Made by a program: the position numbers and the translations under genes. From NCBI GenBank assembly GCA_039090855.1, contig CM077022.1:73370971-73434970 (forward strand): a DNA stretch of 64,000 bases, given 5' to 3'. Under the pieces are notes generated by a model. That model did not search any database, was not told the origin of the DNA, and was given only the letters and a program-made list of their open reading frames with translations. Source of the DNA: Macrothele yani (taxonomy: Eukaryota > Arthropoda > Arachnida > Araneae > Macrothelidae). Positions 30,939 through 42,259 of the stretch are shown here, piece after piece. The first letter of the stretch is position 1. The number at the start of each line of letters is the position of its first letter.

Positions 30939-31154
30939 TTTTTTCTTTTTGTTTAGGGGTTTAACGAGCACCGTGAGCAACTCAGTGGGCTATAAGCAGT
31001 CCCGTCGCTAATATAGGGCCACTGGTTCCAGTGAAGGGAGAGATCCAGTGCCATAAGACAAAAACAACATCCATGCCTCACCGGGATTCGAACCCGGACC
31101 CATCTCGGACGAATGGCCAGAAGCCAGCGCTTAGACCACTGAGCCACCGGGGCT
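30939..31154 (-). mobile_element. SINE S1, copy 3
   Basis: Minus-strand copy with an intact B box and several substitutions. An imperfect 14-bp duplication (11 of 14) lies at 30925-30938 and 31155-31168. Confidence 0.9.
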
Positions 31155-31199
31155 GACTTTAGCGAGTTAGGGCAAATTGTAATTTCCAGACTACTGGGT

Positions 31200-32430
31200 C
31201 AGAGCATTTTCGAGACGGTAAGGCCTGTGGGGTGCTTACGGTCAGTCGTGACCTTCAAAAAATGGTCCGAGGAGTGGAAATTACGAATCACCGGTAAGGT
31301 ATAAACCGACCACGACTCATCGATGGTAGAGGTAAACGAAGGCTTTCCCGTATGGTACGAGCTAATAGAAGGGATACTGTAGCGCAACTAGCCGGTAATT
31401 TGAATGCTGGTAACGGGAGTAATGTGTCAAAATATATAGTACATCGAACCCTGCTGAAAATGGGGCTGCGTGGCCGTATGCCGTTCCGAGTGTCCATACT
31501 AACCTCGATTCACCGTCGAAAGCTCCTACAGTTTGCACACGAACACTGGACTTTGAGTGATTGGAAGCATGTCGTCTGGTCAGATGAATCTCGTTTCCTG
31601 TAGCACCATATGGACGTACATGTACATCATTTACCCTGGGATGTATTGGCACCAAGATGCACCTTGTAACGAAAACAAGCCGATGGAGGAAGTGCAATGT
31701 GTTGGGCAATGTTCTGTGGGAAACTCTGGATCCAGTCATTCATGTGAAGGAAGCTACGACGTCTATTGACCCTCCAGGTGGCAGGAGCTTTGGAAGAGGC
31801 AATGCGAAATTTCTTTACATGTGTAGCAGAAGACTCCCCTTTCTGTAGTATTCGTTGTCCTTAAAATGCGGAACTATGCGTTCTCATCTATTAGTCTGAA
31901 AATTTTTTCGACGCAATATTGCGTTCTCGTGGGATTTGAACAGGTTTCCGATGAGCGAATTATTGCGTCTTCGGCGCTTTGCGTACAGAAACCGCCGAGC
32001 GTATAGATACGTGCTTGCCATCCGGAGGGTTAATTTGCCCAAACATCAGTGAAGATCAGGTAAATCCTTTCATGACCACGATCTTCCCGTCTGGTAATGT
32101 CTTCTTTCAGGAGGACAATACGCCATGCCACACTGCCCGGATTGTTCAAGAATGGTTCGAGGAACACGAGGAAGAATTCCAGGTATACCTTGGCCTCCAA
32201 ATTCCGAAGCATCAACCCAATCCAGCATGCATGGTTTGTGTTGGAGCAGCAAATTTGATCAGCGGCGGCTCAACCACGTAACTTACACGAGTTAAGGGAT
32301 CTTCTGGTAATGTGTTGGTACAAGATACCCCAAGACACCTTAAGAAATCTTGTGGCGTCCATGCCTCACTGGGCAAGAGCTGTTTTGGCGGCACGTGGAA
32401 GACCAATATCATATTAGGTAGGTGGTCATA
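31200..32430 (+). pseudogene. Tc1 transposase pseudogene with an unrelated middle segment
   Basis: The frame at 31352-31603 reads MVRANRRDTVAQLAGNLNAG, KYIVHRTLLKMGLRGRMPFR, LQFAHEHWTLSDWK and HVVWSDESRFL (first Asp), then a stop. Around 31660-31760 blocks of the central domain are scrambled. About 280 bp (31770-32045) match no Tc1 block and may be an insertion or replacement. From 32056 it resumes with EDQVNPFMTTIFPSGNVFFQ, EDNTPCHTARIVQEWFEEHE (second Asp) and decays through IPKHQPNPACM, where the PDLNPIEHLW block with the Glu should be. A 3' end GGTGGTCATAATG lies at 32422-32434, as in the element at 47674-49128. The 5' end is not identified. Confidence 0.8.
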
Positions 32431-32741
32431 ATGTTTTGGCTCTTTGGTGAATGTTTTTCGGGACTTGTCTTTACCTCGTTTGAGCCATAACGCTGCTTAT
32501 GCATGATGCAGCGATTCGAATCTTGCCGACTGTAAGTGACGGTGCTTCGTTTTCACCCTCTGTCCCGGCTCGCCATACGTCCAAGGCGACCACGTACACA
32601 GTCGTATCAGAATAATATCATCACCCCCGGAATCACAGTGTACCTGACCAGGATCGTCACAGTGCATGTGACAAGGTCGACCACACGTAGATATAAGCTG
32701 TCGGTCAGGACAGATGAGCCATAGTGCGTCACGTGAGCACA

Positions 32742-34005
32742 ATGGGCAGAGGTAGTAGTGATTTGACGAACGTTCAAAAAGGAATGATCATCGGCAACCG
32801 CGCCAAGGGTGGAAGCATCTCAGAAATAGCAGACTTCGTGGGCTGTTCGCGAGGTACTGTAGTAAGGGTGTACCAAGAATGGACCGCTGGCACGCCAAAT
32901 ACCTCCCGACGTCATAACTGTGGAGCCCCAAAGACCATCGACCCCAGAGGAGAATGTCGCCTCTGTCGACTGGTAAAGGGCAATAGACGCGCAACAGTGC
33001 AGCAATTGACCACGCAAATGCACTCTGGGGCACCTAGGTACGTGTTTCTGATAACAGTAGAGCAAACCCTGTTGCAAGTCGACACTTAGTCAAGGCGCCC
33101 ATGTTAACTCAGGTACATTGGCAACGACGCCTGCAGTTCGCATGCGACTACATTGGACAGTGGAAGAATGGAAAAAGGTTGCCTTCTCCGACGAATCAAG
33201 GTTTACACTCCACAGAAGAGATGGGTGGTAGCGGTTACGGTGTCAGACACACGAGAACCAACACCCGGACACGCTTGTTGTTCAAGTACAGGCCGGCGGT
33301 GGCAGTGTGCATGTCTGCGGAATCTTTTCCTGCTATGTCCTGAGACCGCTGGTACCACTTGATGGCTCCCTGAACGTCAATGGCTACATGTCCATCCTCG
33401 CTGATTACATGCATTTCTTTTTTTTTTTTTTTTTTTTGAGATTTAACGACCACCGTGAGCAACTCAATGGGCTATAAGCAGTCGCCCGTCCCTAATTTAG
33501 GGTGACTGGTTCCAGGGAAGGGAGAGAGCCAGTGCCGTAAGACAAACACAACATCCATGCTTGACGGGATTCGAACCCGGACCCCTTACGGACGAATGAT
33601 CAGAGGCCAACGCCTTAGACCACTGCGCCACTGGGGCGGCCATGCATCTCTTCATGTTGGACGTTTACTCTAGTGGTAATGATGTCTACCAACAGGACAA
33701 TGCGCCGTGCCTTGTCGCTAAAGGGGTGCGTGACTGGTTCCAGCAACAAGATAGCAATGTCTTCGTGCTTTCTTAGCCAGCGAAATCGTTCAACCTCAAT
33801 CCCATAGAGCATTTGTGGGACTATATGCATCGACAGGTTCGATGTGCAACCACAAACACAACCACGAAATCTCCGGGACCTTCGTGCTTTGCTGCTGTCC
33901 GAATGGGCACGTGTGCCTCAGGCAACCTTCCAGGGCCTCATTGCTTCGATGCCACGCCGTCTCGCCGCTGTCATCCGGGCCAAGGGTGGTTATTCCCATT
34001 ATTAG
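32742..34005 (+). pseudogene. Tc1 transposase pseudogene, catalytic residues kept but frame broken
   Basis: Starts MGRGSSDLTNVQKGMIIGNR and is open to 33089 through the helix-turn-helix (GCSRGTVVRVYQEW) and ECRLCRLVKGNRRATVQQLT. Frameshifts follow. The triad survives in pieces: AFSDESRFTL (first Asp, about 33190), YQQDNAPC (second Asp, about 33690) and NPIEHLWDY (Glu, about 33805). The end is KGGYSHY and TAG at 34003-34005. A SINE splits it at 33420-33640. Compared with the sister copy at 9570 it has lost fewer active-site residues. Confidence 0.9.
33420..33640 (-). mobile_element. SINE S1, copy 4
   Basis: Minus-strand copy inside a Tc1 transposase. A 12-bp duplication CATGCATYTCTT lies at 33408-33419 and 33641-33652. 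Confidence 0.95.
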
Positions 34006-34200
34006 GTCGGTGGTCAGGTTATTTTGATACGATCGTGTATGTTCAGTGGGCTACGGGCAGCCGTATTGATAACAGATGTCAGTGTAACCGTGTGACGTTC
34101 AGTGTTGAGAAAACAAGGAGATCCTTCCTTTAGTGTTGATCCAAATATTGGTGAGTAGTCCAGCCTATGTTCTGCAGTCTATACTTTCGATTTCATGATG

Positions 34201-34422
34201 CCGCCCCAGTGGCGCAATGGTCTAAGCGATGGCCTCTGATCATTCGTCCGAACGGGGTCCGGGTTCGAATCCCGGTGAGGCATGGATGTTGTGTTTGTCT
34301 TACGGCACTGGCTCTCTCCCTTCCCTGGAACCAGTGACCCTAAATTAGGGACGGGCGACTGCTTATAGCCCATTGAGTTGCTCACGGTGGTCGTTAAACC
34401 TCCAATCAAAAAAAAAAAAAAA
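34201..34422 (+). mobile_element. SINE S1, copy 5
   Basis: Full-length plus-strand copy with a perfect 11-bp duplication ATTTCATGATG at 34190-34200 and 34423-34433. The perfect duplication suggests a young insertion. Confidence 0.95.
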
Positions 34423-34613
34423 ATTTCATGATGAGCTACCTGTATAGTATGTAAGAACGTACGTAAAATGAAATTCGTAGCAATACGCTAAGACATACCT
34501 CACATAAGTATAAGGTATTTCTACAGAACAGCAGGACCCACTACATGGTTCTGCACCAGGACCCCAACGTTACTACATTTACATTGAAGTACCAGAAAAA
34601 CTGGTAAACCAGT

Positions 34614-35654
34614 CTAATACTTGGTAGGTCCCTCACGGGAGCGCAGGACTGCAGAAATACGACAGGGCATGGACTCCACTAGCTTCTGGAAATATGCTGT
34701 AGGCAATGCACACCATACTTCCTGCAGAGCGTTCCACAATTCGGATGTATTCCGCGGTCTCGGATTCCTGTGTTTGATAGCGCGTTGCATGGCATCCCAA
34801 ATGTGTTCTATCACGATCAGATATGGGGACTTGGGTGGGAATGGAAACACCGCAAACTCTGATGAATGCTCCTCTAACCATATTGTGGCGTCCCGACACT
34901 TGTGTGGAGGTCCATTGTCCTGTTGGAACAGGCCCAACCCATCAGCATGAATGCAGGGCATGAACGGGTGCACCTCGTCAGAAAGGATGCGTACATAGCG
35001 TTGGCCGGTCACAGACGTTTGTAGACGTACCAGAGGTCCCAGTGAAATCCAGCTAAACACACCTCGTACCATTACGGACACCCCACCAGCCGGTACAGTT
35101 CCCTGTTGACAGGCGGGATCCATGGCTTAATAGGGTTTGCGCCACACACGAATCTTTCTATCTGCCAGATACAGTTGGAAACGCGACTCGTCAGACCAGG
35201 CTACTTGTTTCCAGTCATCAAGTGTCCAGTGGCGGTGTTGACGGGCCCAAGCGAGGCGCATAGCTCCGTGTCGTGCACCCATCAAGGGGACTCGAGTAGG
35301 GCGTCGGCTCCCAAAGCCCATATTGTGCAGGGTACGTTGCACAGTCCGGACGTGGATGCTTGTTGAGGTTCCAGCATTGAATTCTGATGATACCTGCGAG
35401 AGTGTTGCACGCCTATCGCGTGAAACGATTCTTCACAGCCGACGATGGTCACGTTCACCCAATGTCATTTAACGGCCACACTGGTATCGTAGGTTGGAGG
35501 TTTTGCCGGAATTCTTGTAGTCACGGTAAACCCTTGTAATGGTCGTCCGTGAAAATCCTAACTTCGTTTCTACCTCCGAAATACTATGGCCCATCTCACG
35601 AGCGCCAACTATGACACCGCGTTGAAAATTGCTTAAATCGTTATTACTTGTCAT
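34614..35654 (-). pseudogene. Tc1 transposase broken only by stop codons
   Basis: One reading frame runs from the ATG at 35654 (MTSNNDLSNFQRGVIVGARE) to the stop at 34614, about 346 residues, with no frameshift seen. Blocks are ISEVETKLGFSRTTITRVYR (helix-turn-helix), RTLHNMGFGSRRPTRVPLMG, WSDESRFQLYLADRKIRVWR (first Asp), GLFQQDNGPPHKCRDATIW (second Asp), IEHIWDAMQRAIKHR (Glu) and the C-terminal LVESMPCRISAVLRSREGPT. Three premature stops interrupt it, at 35469-35471, near 35433 and at 35127-35129. All three catalytic residues are in place. It looks like a fairly recent casualty. Confidence 0.9.
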
Positions 35655-35757
35655 TCTCATGCCGAAAACAGATCTGACAGCTGGCAAGGATATCTATCGC
35701 TTTATATACGCACTGGCGGACGCAACCGAGTACGCGCATAGGTGACCTTACTATTTA

Positions 35758-36606
35758 CACTGCTGGCCACCCAAAATGCAACACCAAGAAGGACGCGAGT
35801 TAGCAAAGCCAGATTTACTGTACACATAACAACAGATACAAAGATGAAATTATTGAGCTCATAGGCCCGTGCGACTTGCGGAAGACGCAGACATCAATAG
35901 TTCGTGTGGCCCCCATGGCTGGCAATAACGGCCGCTACACGACGCGGCATCGAACGAAAGAGGCTTTTGATGTGGGCTTGGAGTATGTCCGTCCAGGCTG
36001 GGCGCCGTGTGACAAGTCCCTGCTCCTGCAGACGACGTCGAACGGTACGTGCTGACACAGGTTGTTGCGCAACACACCCTAATTCCTGCGCTAACGTTCG
36101 TGATGTGGCGGTGCGAGCCGTCAATGCCCGCCGCACAACATGCCGGTCCTCTGAATAGGTGGTGTGCCGCGGCTGCGGCAATCGCTCGCGTCGGTCCGTC
36201 CGTCCGTCCCTCCTGCACCCACCGAATCCATACTCGCGTCACGGTGGATGGATGTCGTCCCACACGGGTGCCGATGTCTCGGTACGATAAACCGTTGTTG
36301 CGGTAAGCCACTATTCGTCCTCTGTCGAACTCCGAAACGTGCTGGAATGACTGCCGTATTCTGCGACGAGGCATCAGGAAGCTTCCCACGCACAGGTCCA
36401 GCAGCACAACACCCTTCCACTACTCACACCCCGCCTTCTGTGCACCCTTCTTATAGTGCTTCTCGGTGGCGTGCAGGGCGCACATGATTTGCATATGCCC
36501 TGCAATCCTAATCGTTTGTATGTCCTCTCATGGGCGACGCATGCTGCGAATTTCAGGCCAATCGGATGCTTCCTTCTTGGTGTTGCATTTTGGGTGGCCA
36601 GCAGTG
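35758..36606 (-). mobile_element. Internally deleted Tc1, family shared with 46164-47542
   Basis: Ends CACTGCTGGCCACCCAAAAT on both sides, TA at 35756-35757 and 36607-36608, 849 bp. The minus strand codes MPRRRIRQSFQHVSEFDRGR, IVAYRNNGLSYRDIGTRVGR and RHPSTVTRVWIRWVQEGRTD, then ATSRTLAQELGCVAQQPVSA and RTVRRRLQEQGLVTRRPAWT. It then jumps directly to DILQAHIKSLFRSMPRRVAA and ends HGGHTNY. The whole catalytic core is deleted, leaving the DNA-binding half joined to the C-terminus. The ORF is also shifted once near 36180. Confidence 0.9.
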
Positions 36607-36772
36607 TATTTTGCATAAGCTCGTCTGTACCAGTTGTTCTGGCACTTCAGTGTAGATACGCTATCGGTTCGTACAATTTTAGCATATTCAGTCTCTCTTC
36701 TGCTGTCTCTGCTGGATTATGGTTTTTGCTCTGGGTACAAGAGCCATTTCATGACAGTGAAACAAAAATAAA

Positions 36773-36997
36773 TGCCGCCCCGGTGGCGCAGTGGTCTAAG
36801 GCGCTGGCCTCTGATCATTCGTCCGTAAGGGGTCCGGGTTCGAATCCCGGTCAGGCATGGATGTTGTGTTTGTCTTACGGCACTGGCTCTCTCCCTTCCC
36901 TGGAACCAGTGACCCTAAATTAGGGACGGACGACTGCTTATAGCCCTTTGAGTTGCTCACGGTGGTCGTTAAACCTCCAATCAAAAAAAAAAAAAAA
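36773..36997 (+). mobile_element. SINE S1, copy 6
   Basis: Full-length copy with a perfect 14-bp duplication GAAACAAAAATAAA at 36759-36772 and 36998-37011. Confidence 0.95.
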
Positions 36998-37019
36998 GAA
37001 ACAAAAATAAAAAATTAAC

Positions 37020-37690
37020 AAGTTAGTAAAATAATGTAATGCATTGATTATGGTACGCTTTCCAACATACCAGAAATCATTACTCAAGTTATGAGGATAA
37101 TGGCTGTGGAATAAATCTCGGTCCTGCGCCCTGACCTTTGACCCCATTTCGATGATATTCAACAGAACTGGTTCAGTATACCTCCGGAACAACATGATAA
37201 AGTTTGGTCGCAATCGAAGCATTGTTACGTAATTATGACGCATAAGGGCAGTGGAATGGATCCTGCTCCTGTGCCCTGACCTTTAACACCATTTCTTTTT
37301 TTTTTTTTTTTTTTTTATTGGAGGTTTAACGACCACCGTGAGCAACTCAATGGGCTATAAGCAGTCGCCCGTCCCTAATTTAGGGTCACTGGTTCCAGGG
37401 AAGGGAGAGAGCCAGTGCCGTAAGACAAACACAACATCCATGCCTCACCGGGATTCGAACCCGGACCCCTCACGGACGAATGATCAGAGGCCAGCGCCTT
37501 AGACCACTGCGCCACCGGGGCGGCTAACACCATTTCACCCATTTTCAATAGGGTTCGTCCCCAAGTTGTCCCTTACCACATACTAAGATTTCATCGAAAT
37601 CGAACAATTTTTACGCGAGTTATCGTGCTGACAGGCAGACGGACAAAGCTGGAGCATATACGCTTCTTCAACCCACGGTTGGAAAGAGTA
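37020..37690. repeat. Dispersed repeat R146, copy 1, with SINE inside
   Basis: Begins AGTTAGTAAAATAATG, then TACGCTTTCCAACATACC, and ends GGTTGGAAAGAGT, an imperfect inverted end. Inside are degenerate units of about 146 bp, each with TTATGACGCATAAGGGCA and CTGACCTTTGACCCCATTTC motifs, and GAGTTATCGTGC near the end. An S1 SINE splits it at 37296-37524. Copy 2 follows head to tail. Confidence 0.85.
37296..37524 (-). mobile_element. SINE S1, copy 7
   Basis: Minus-strand copy within R146, with a perfect 12-bp duplication TAACACCATTTC at 37284-37295 and 37525-37536. Confidence 0.95.
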
Positions 37691-38133
37691 ACAAGTTAGT
37701 AAAATCATGCAATGCATTGATCATGATACGCTTTACAACATACCAGAAATCATTACTCAAGTTATGAGGATAATGGCTGTGGAAGAAATCTCGCTCCTGT
37801 GCCCTGATCTTTGACCCCGTTTTGATGATATTCTACAGAACCGGTTTAGCATACCTCCGAAACAACATGATAAAGTTTTTTCGCAATCGAAGAATTTTTA
37901 CGTAAGTTATGACGCATAAGGGCAATGGAATGGATCCCGCTCATGTGCACTGACCTTTGATCCCATTTCGCCCATTTTCAATAGGGTTAGTCTACAGGCG
38001 GTCCCCTATTACATACTAAAATTTAATCGAAATCGAACGATTTGTACCCGAGTTATCGTGCGGACGGGCAGACAGACAGACAGACAAAGCTGGAGCATAT
38101 ACGCTACTTCAGCCTACGGTTGGAAAGCGTAAA
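37691..38133. repeat. Dispersed repeat R146, copy 2
   Basis: Direct tandem copy of the preceding repeat (about 440 bp), ending GGTTGGAAAGCGT at 38118-38130. Contains two to three of the about 146-bp units and a GACAGACAGACAGAC run near 38071-38087. Confidence 0.85.
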
Positions 38134-39187
38134 GAAAGGTGAATCGCAAGTGTGTTAGTGAGGGAGATTGGTAACTTTTGGTCTAGGACAGGGTTTTTTA
38201 ACCTTTTAACCTTTTTGGCCATGACCCAAAAACAACAAGACGATCAACTTCACGAACCATGGGTCGATTTTGAAATTAAAAATTCTAATGTACTAATATA
38301 AATAAATGTAGTAATTATTCGTTATTACACAGAATGAAACAAAATACAAAATTTTTGGTTTTTGAAATTACAGTCAAACCAGTGGCGCAACCAAGTGCGG
38401 GGGGGGGGGAGAGGTTATTGTTATCTATATAGTGGGAAGGTATGAATAATAACATTGTATTGTGAGAAAAATAATATGAATAATTGGAAATTAAAACCTT
38501 TTCTAAAATAGATTTCAATTTCTCCAATTTTTTAAATAACCAAATGCAATTTTTACAGTAACCAAAACACGTCAAAATAAACTTCCATTTGAAATTTCGT
38601 TAAAATCCGATGAAAACTTTAGAAGTTAGGCATTTTCTTTTTATTATTATTAATGAATGTTCGCTGAAAGACTCCGTAGTCCATACTTTCTCTCTCTTTG
38701 CCGTCTCCCTTCCGTGTCGCGTTTGTTGATAATTTGTCATATGATTCTGGGGGAAGGACCGTGTTGCCAAGTTGGGGGTTTTCCCTTTTAAATTTAGGGG
38801 GCGGGGGCGGATTTTACAATGCTGTGACGTGCTAAAAATTCCCACGATCCCAGTGATCGGAAGAAGCAACGCTGGTGGTTCACGTGATGTCATCTCCAGA
38901 AATCCCGGGGTTTTTACACGTGTTAAACACGAAGAAGGTTTAAAATTCAAAATAAAAAAAATTAACACTTAAGTTTTTTTCTGAGAAGCTACGGCGACCC
39001 TAGTTTGAGTTGCAACACTTATTAGGTTAAGAATCCCTGTCTATGATATAAACAGGTTACACATCCCATCGTGTTATACATCATTTTAAAGCTCTCGTCA
39101 ATAGCAGGTAACCTTCCTTAGGGAAAGGGGCCGTGAGGAAACCCTAATTTCGCTACGACGTACCGTTTTCACAGGATCTAAAATATA
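38134..39187. other. Unassigned spacer, about 1 kb
   Basis: No gene recognised. A poly(G) run lies at 38400-38410 and a G-rich patch at 38775-38815. Confidence 0.4.
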
Positions 39188-40407
39188 CACTATATTGACA
39201 AAAGTCACCGGACATCTAGAAGAGAAACACAACAGATCATTTATTGACATACGTTAGTACGGTGTCGGTCCACCTTTGGCCTTAATGCAGGCACTGACCC
39301 TACGAGACACGCTTTCGACAAGGTTTTGGAACACAGCGATAGGTATGCGCTTCCATTCAGTGCATAACGCTGCCGCTAACTGTGCTTAGTAGTAGGCCTT
39401 GGTTCCAAACTTCTTATGCGGCGCTCTAATTCTTCCCATATGGGATTAAGTTCAGGGCTCTGTGCTGGCCAGTCCACACACGATACGGAATTATCGTCAA
39501 ACCATGCCATAACAGTCCTTGCTTTATGGCTCGGTGCATTATCCTGTTGGTACCAACAAGGCTCGGTTCCATACTATTGCCACAGAGTTGGTAGGGCATA
39601 ATTGTCCAGAATATCGAGGTAGACTAGCTGGTTGACAGGTTTGTCCACGATAACCAATGGGCCGGGACTATACCATGAAAAACACCCCCACACGAGTACA
39701 CTGCCAGCTCCAAACTTGACCGTAGGAACTGTACATTGTGGTGAATAGCGTTCTGTCGGCTGCCGCCATACCCACACACGGCCATCAGACTGATGGATCG
39801 TGTATCTGGATTCATCAGTCCATAGGACCCGTTTCCAGTGATCGACGGTCTACGATAAATGTTCTTTACACCATGCTAAACGACGAGTAGCATTCCGAGT
39901 GGAAATGACAGGCTTATGAGCAGCCGCACGACCACTGTAACCCATGGAATGGTTCGTGTACATACCGAGGTTCCAGCATTGTTACTCACCTGTACACTGA
40001 GGTCTTGTGTAGTAGTACTCCGTCGATTAGCTGTAACGACTCTCCTGAGGCTTCGACGTCCTCTATCACTGATTTTCCTTTTTCTGCCGGTACGATTTGC
40101 TGCTTCAGGCACGCCATGTGTCTTCCACTTATTCAGTACGTCCAAAACAGTTGACTTGGGCATGTTTAAACGCCTCACGTTTTCTCTTATGGACAACCCA
40201 CTAATATAACACCCAACAATCTTTCCTTTCTCAAAGTCAGTTCTCTCCCGCCGCGACATTGTGACTTAACTTCACAATGCGATATGATCGCGGTCAGGTG
40301 CAGGCTTGTTTTCATACCGTTTGCAGCTGTACCGTGCATCTTAACAAAGCAGCGGATCCGTTGATTTGCATTTGAAGGGGTGTCCGGTGACTTTTGTCAG
40401 TATAGTG
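39188..40407 (-). mobile_element. Tc1 element, 1220 bp
   Basis: Ends CACTATATTGACAAAAGTCA and CACTATACTGACAAAAGTCA (complement), TA at 39186-39187 and 40408-40409. Nothing is nested inside. Confidence 0.95.
39230..40259 (-). pseudogene. Tc1 transposase pseudogene with catalytic Glu deleted
   Basis: Starts at 40259: MSRRERTDFEKGKIVGCYIS, GLSIRENVRRLNMPKSTVLD (helix-turn-helix), NRTGRKRKISDRGRRSLRRV. A frameshift follows near 39950. Then WTDESRYTIHQSDGRVWVWR (first Asp), VKFGAGSVLVWGCFSWYSPG, a stop near 39574, YQQDNAPSHKARTVMAWFDD (second Asp) and SPELNPIWEELERRIRSLEP. In relatives the last block reads NPIE, two to three residues, then WEELE; here NPI joins WEELE directly, so an in-frame loss removed the Glu. 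The C-terminus is shifted and decays. Confidence 0.88.
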
Positions 40408-40409
40408 TA

Positions 40410-42066
40410 TGTAGTATTAGTGAAAATACAAAAACTCCGACATCTGTTTCTTTTGTTTTTATTTAATAGCGGGTATTAGTTCCTGGACGACCCTAACGAT
40501 TTATATATGACGAAATTTATGTATGAAAGTTGTTGGATGTAGATTGACAAGCGTTGATTTGAAGCATGCTGAGTTATATCTACCGACGTTTGCTATCATT
40601 GGATCGAAGTGTATTTTCTCATGTTGATTCTGTTCTCTGGCCATTCATAGTTAATTACGTATCCAAAGAGTTGAATATAATATGTCAACTAATTTATTTC
40701 AGAACACTGACTAGCAGAGACTTAAATAATAACGTTAACTAAAGTTATTTAATTTTGAGATTTGTGAAGGTATACGTTGGAGTTATAATTAAGAAATATT
40801 ATGCTGAAAAACTACATTGTTCTTAAATTTCATTTCTCGTTATTTTAACGCTGCTCTCTAGTATTGGTATGTCAAAAAAAAGTCTTCGTTTTCTGTTCAT
40901 TTTTAATATAATTCCTGTTTCTTGAATTCTTTTGTGAACACTAGTTTACGCGTCGGCAAATGCGTCCCTTTGCATCAAGAACGGAGCTATTCAAGCAATT
41001 CACACCGTTTATAAATAACTCTGAAAGAAACCGATGAAAAGGCACTGAACATCCATTATATGATTGGAAATTTGATCAATCTGCTATTCCAATATCGTAA
41101 TATCACTTCCATCACGAAACACACCTCTGTCCCAAGAATGTGGTATTTGTCATGCAGTGTTCTTGGCTTGTGAAAGAAAAATGACGTTTGGTGTCGAGCC
41201 AGAAGCAAGAGGTAATCTGTATGTGACCATTCTCAAGGGAAGGTATTCAGCTAATCCTGTTCCCCAAGAGACAGAGGAGATCTATGGGCTGACGGACGTT
41301 TTTATACTTCAATGTATTTTTTTCCTCAGGCGTTGCTCCCAGAGACACGTTAATGATGGCAGGCTGAACTATGGGTCTCAGCACATTAATTAGAAGACGA
41401 CGTAGTAAACTAAGGAACACTGTCAAAGACGTCTTTTTTATTTCCTTTTGTGCGAGGAAGTTTCGAGCGAATAAAGCTTCGAAGAATATTCTAATTTTGT
41501 TTGAAAAATGGTGCGGAAGTTTTAAACCACGGCAGTTAGCTAAGAATAAATTTATAAGCAGTAATTTTATAGCCACGATTTTTGAATATCTCGTGGAATG
41601 AAAATTAAGAAGATTCGCTACATTTCTGCTATTACGTCAGATAATTCCCAGCGGATGTTTATTCAATCAAATATCTGTGTCCCTGCAGAATGTTTCTGGA
41701 TTATGACGAATGCGAATTTGCTATCCTATCTAAAAGAAGATCGTCGATTATGTGGCATGATATTTAATCTCATGCATGGATACTGCTGCTGTTTCAAAAG
41801 TATATCTAAATGATTGAAAATTTCCTCATTAAGAAAGGAACTGGATTTTATTTTTTCCTAATGAACTGAATCAGGTTGATATAAAACTCCTGTTCTCTAC
41901 GGATCATCAAAGAGAAACTTCTTTTTCGAGTTATTTATGGAGTACGAACAGAAAAAAGAGTAACATCGAACTATATTCCATGACATCCTCAAAGTTCTTT
42001 GCATGCTGTCAGTTTTCATTTATATTCTTCCTTTGAATAATTTGCAAAATTAGTTTTTAAAATAAT
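40410..42066. other. Unassigned AT-rich region, 1.66 kb
   Basis: Several short open frames (for example 41247-41576 minus, 109 codons) have no recognisable domain and are probably chance. No repeat structure seen. Confidence 0.4.
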
Positions 42067-42135
42067 AAAATCTAGGAACCAATAAAATTAAAAGCCGCAA
42101 AACTTTCAATTCATTAGTTTAATCTACATTAGTAC

Positions 42136-42163
42136 TTTCGGGCCACTTTGGTCCCATCTTCAG
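42136..42163 (-). ncRNA. Hammerhead-like ribozyme core, left arm
   Basis: On the minus strand: CTGAAGA, a stem GGG(A)CC/GGCCC with loop AAAGU, then GAAA. This matches the hammerhead core pattern CUGANGA - stem II - GAAA known from Penelope-like elements. Stems I and III are weak by eye and activity is unproven. Confidence 0.55.
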
Positions 42164-42259
42164 ATGTGAGGTGAACATTTGAACAGTGCTACAATTTATG
42201 GAAACCCGGGCAGTATGGGTAAACATAGTATGTGTGTGTGTGTGTTACGTCAGCAATGT

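Larger units (their letters stand above)
32597..34037 (+). mobile_element. Tc1 element, sister of 9426-10636, with SINE inside
   Basis: Ends CACAGTCGTATCAGAATAA and CACGATCGTATCAAAATAA (complement), with TA on both sides (32595-32596, 34038-34039). Net of the S1 SINE at 33420-33640 it is 1208 bp. Confidence 0.92.
34582..36652 (-). mobile_element. Tc1 element containing another Tc1
   Basis: Ends CATTGAAGTACCAGAAAAAC and CACTGAAGTGCCAGAACAAC (complement), with TA at 34580-34581 and 36653-36654. Net of the nested element (35758-36606 plus one TA) it is 1220 bp. Confidence 0.93.

Noticed and set aside
41247..41576. 109-codon open frame on the minus strand
   Set aside because: No domain, low-complexity hydrophobic and basic composition, no promoter or splice context; likely chance in AT-rich DNA.
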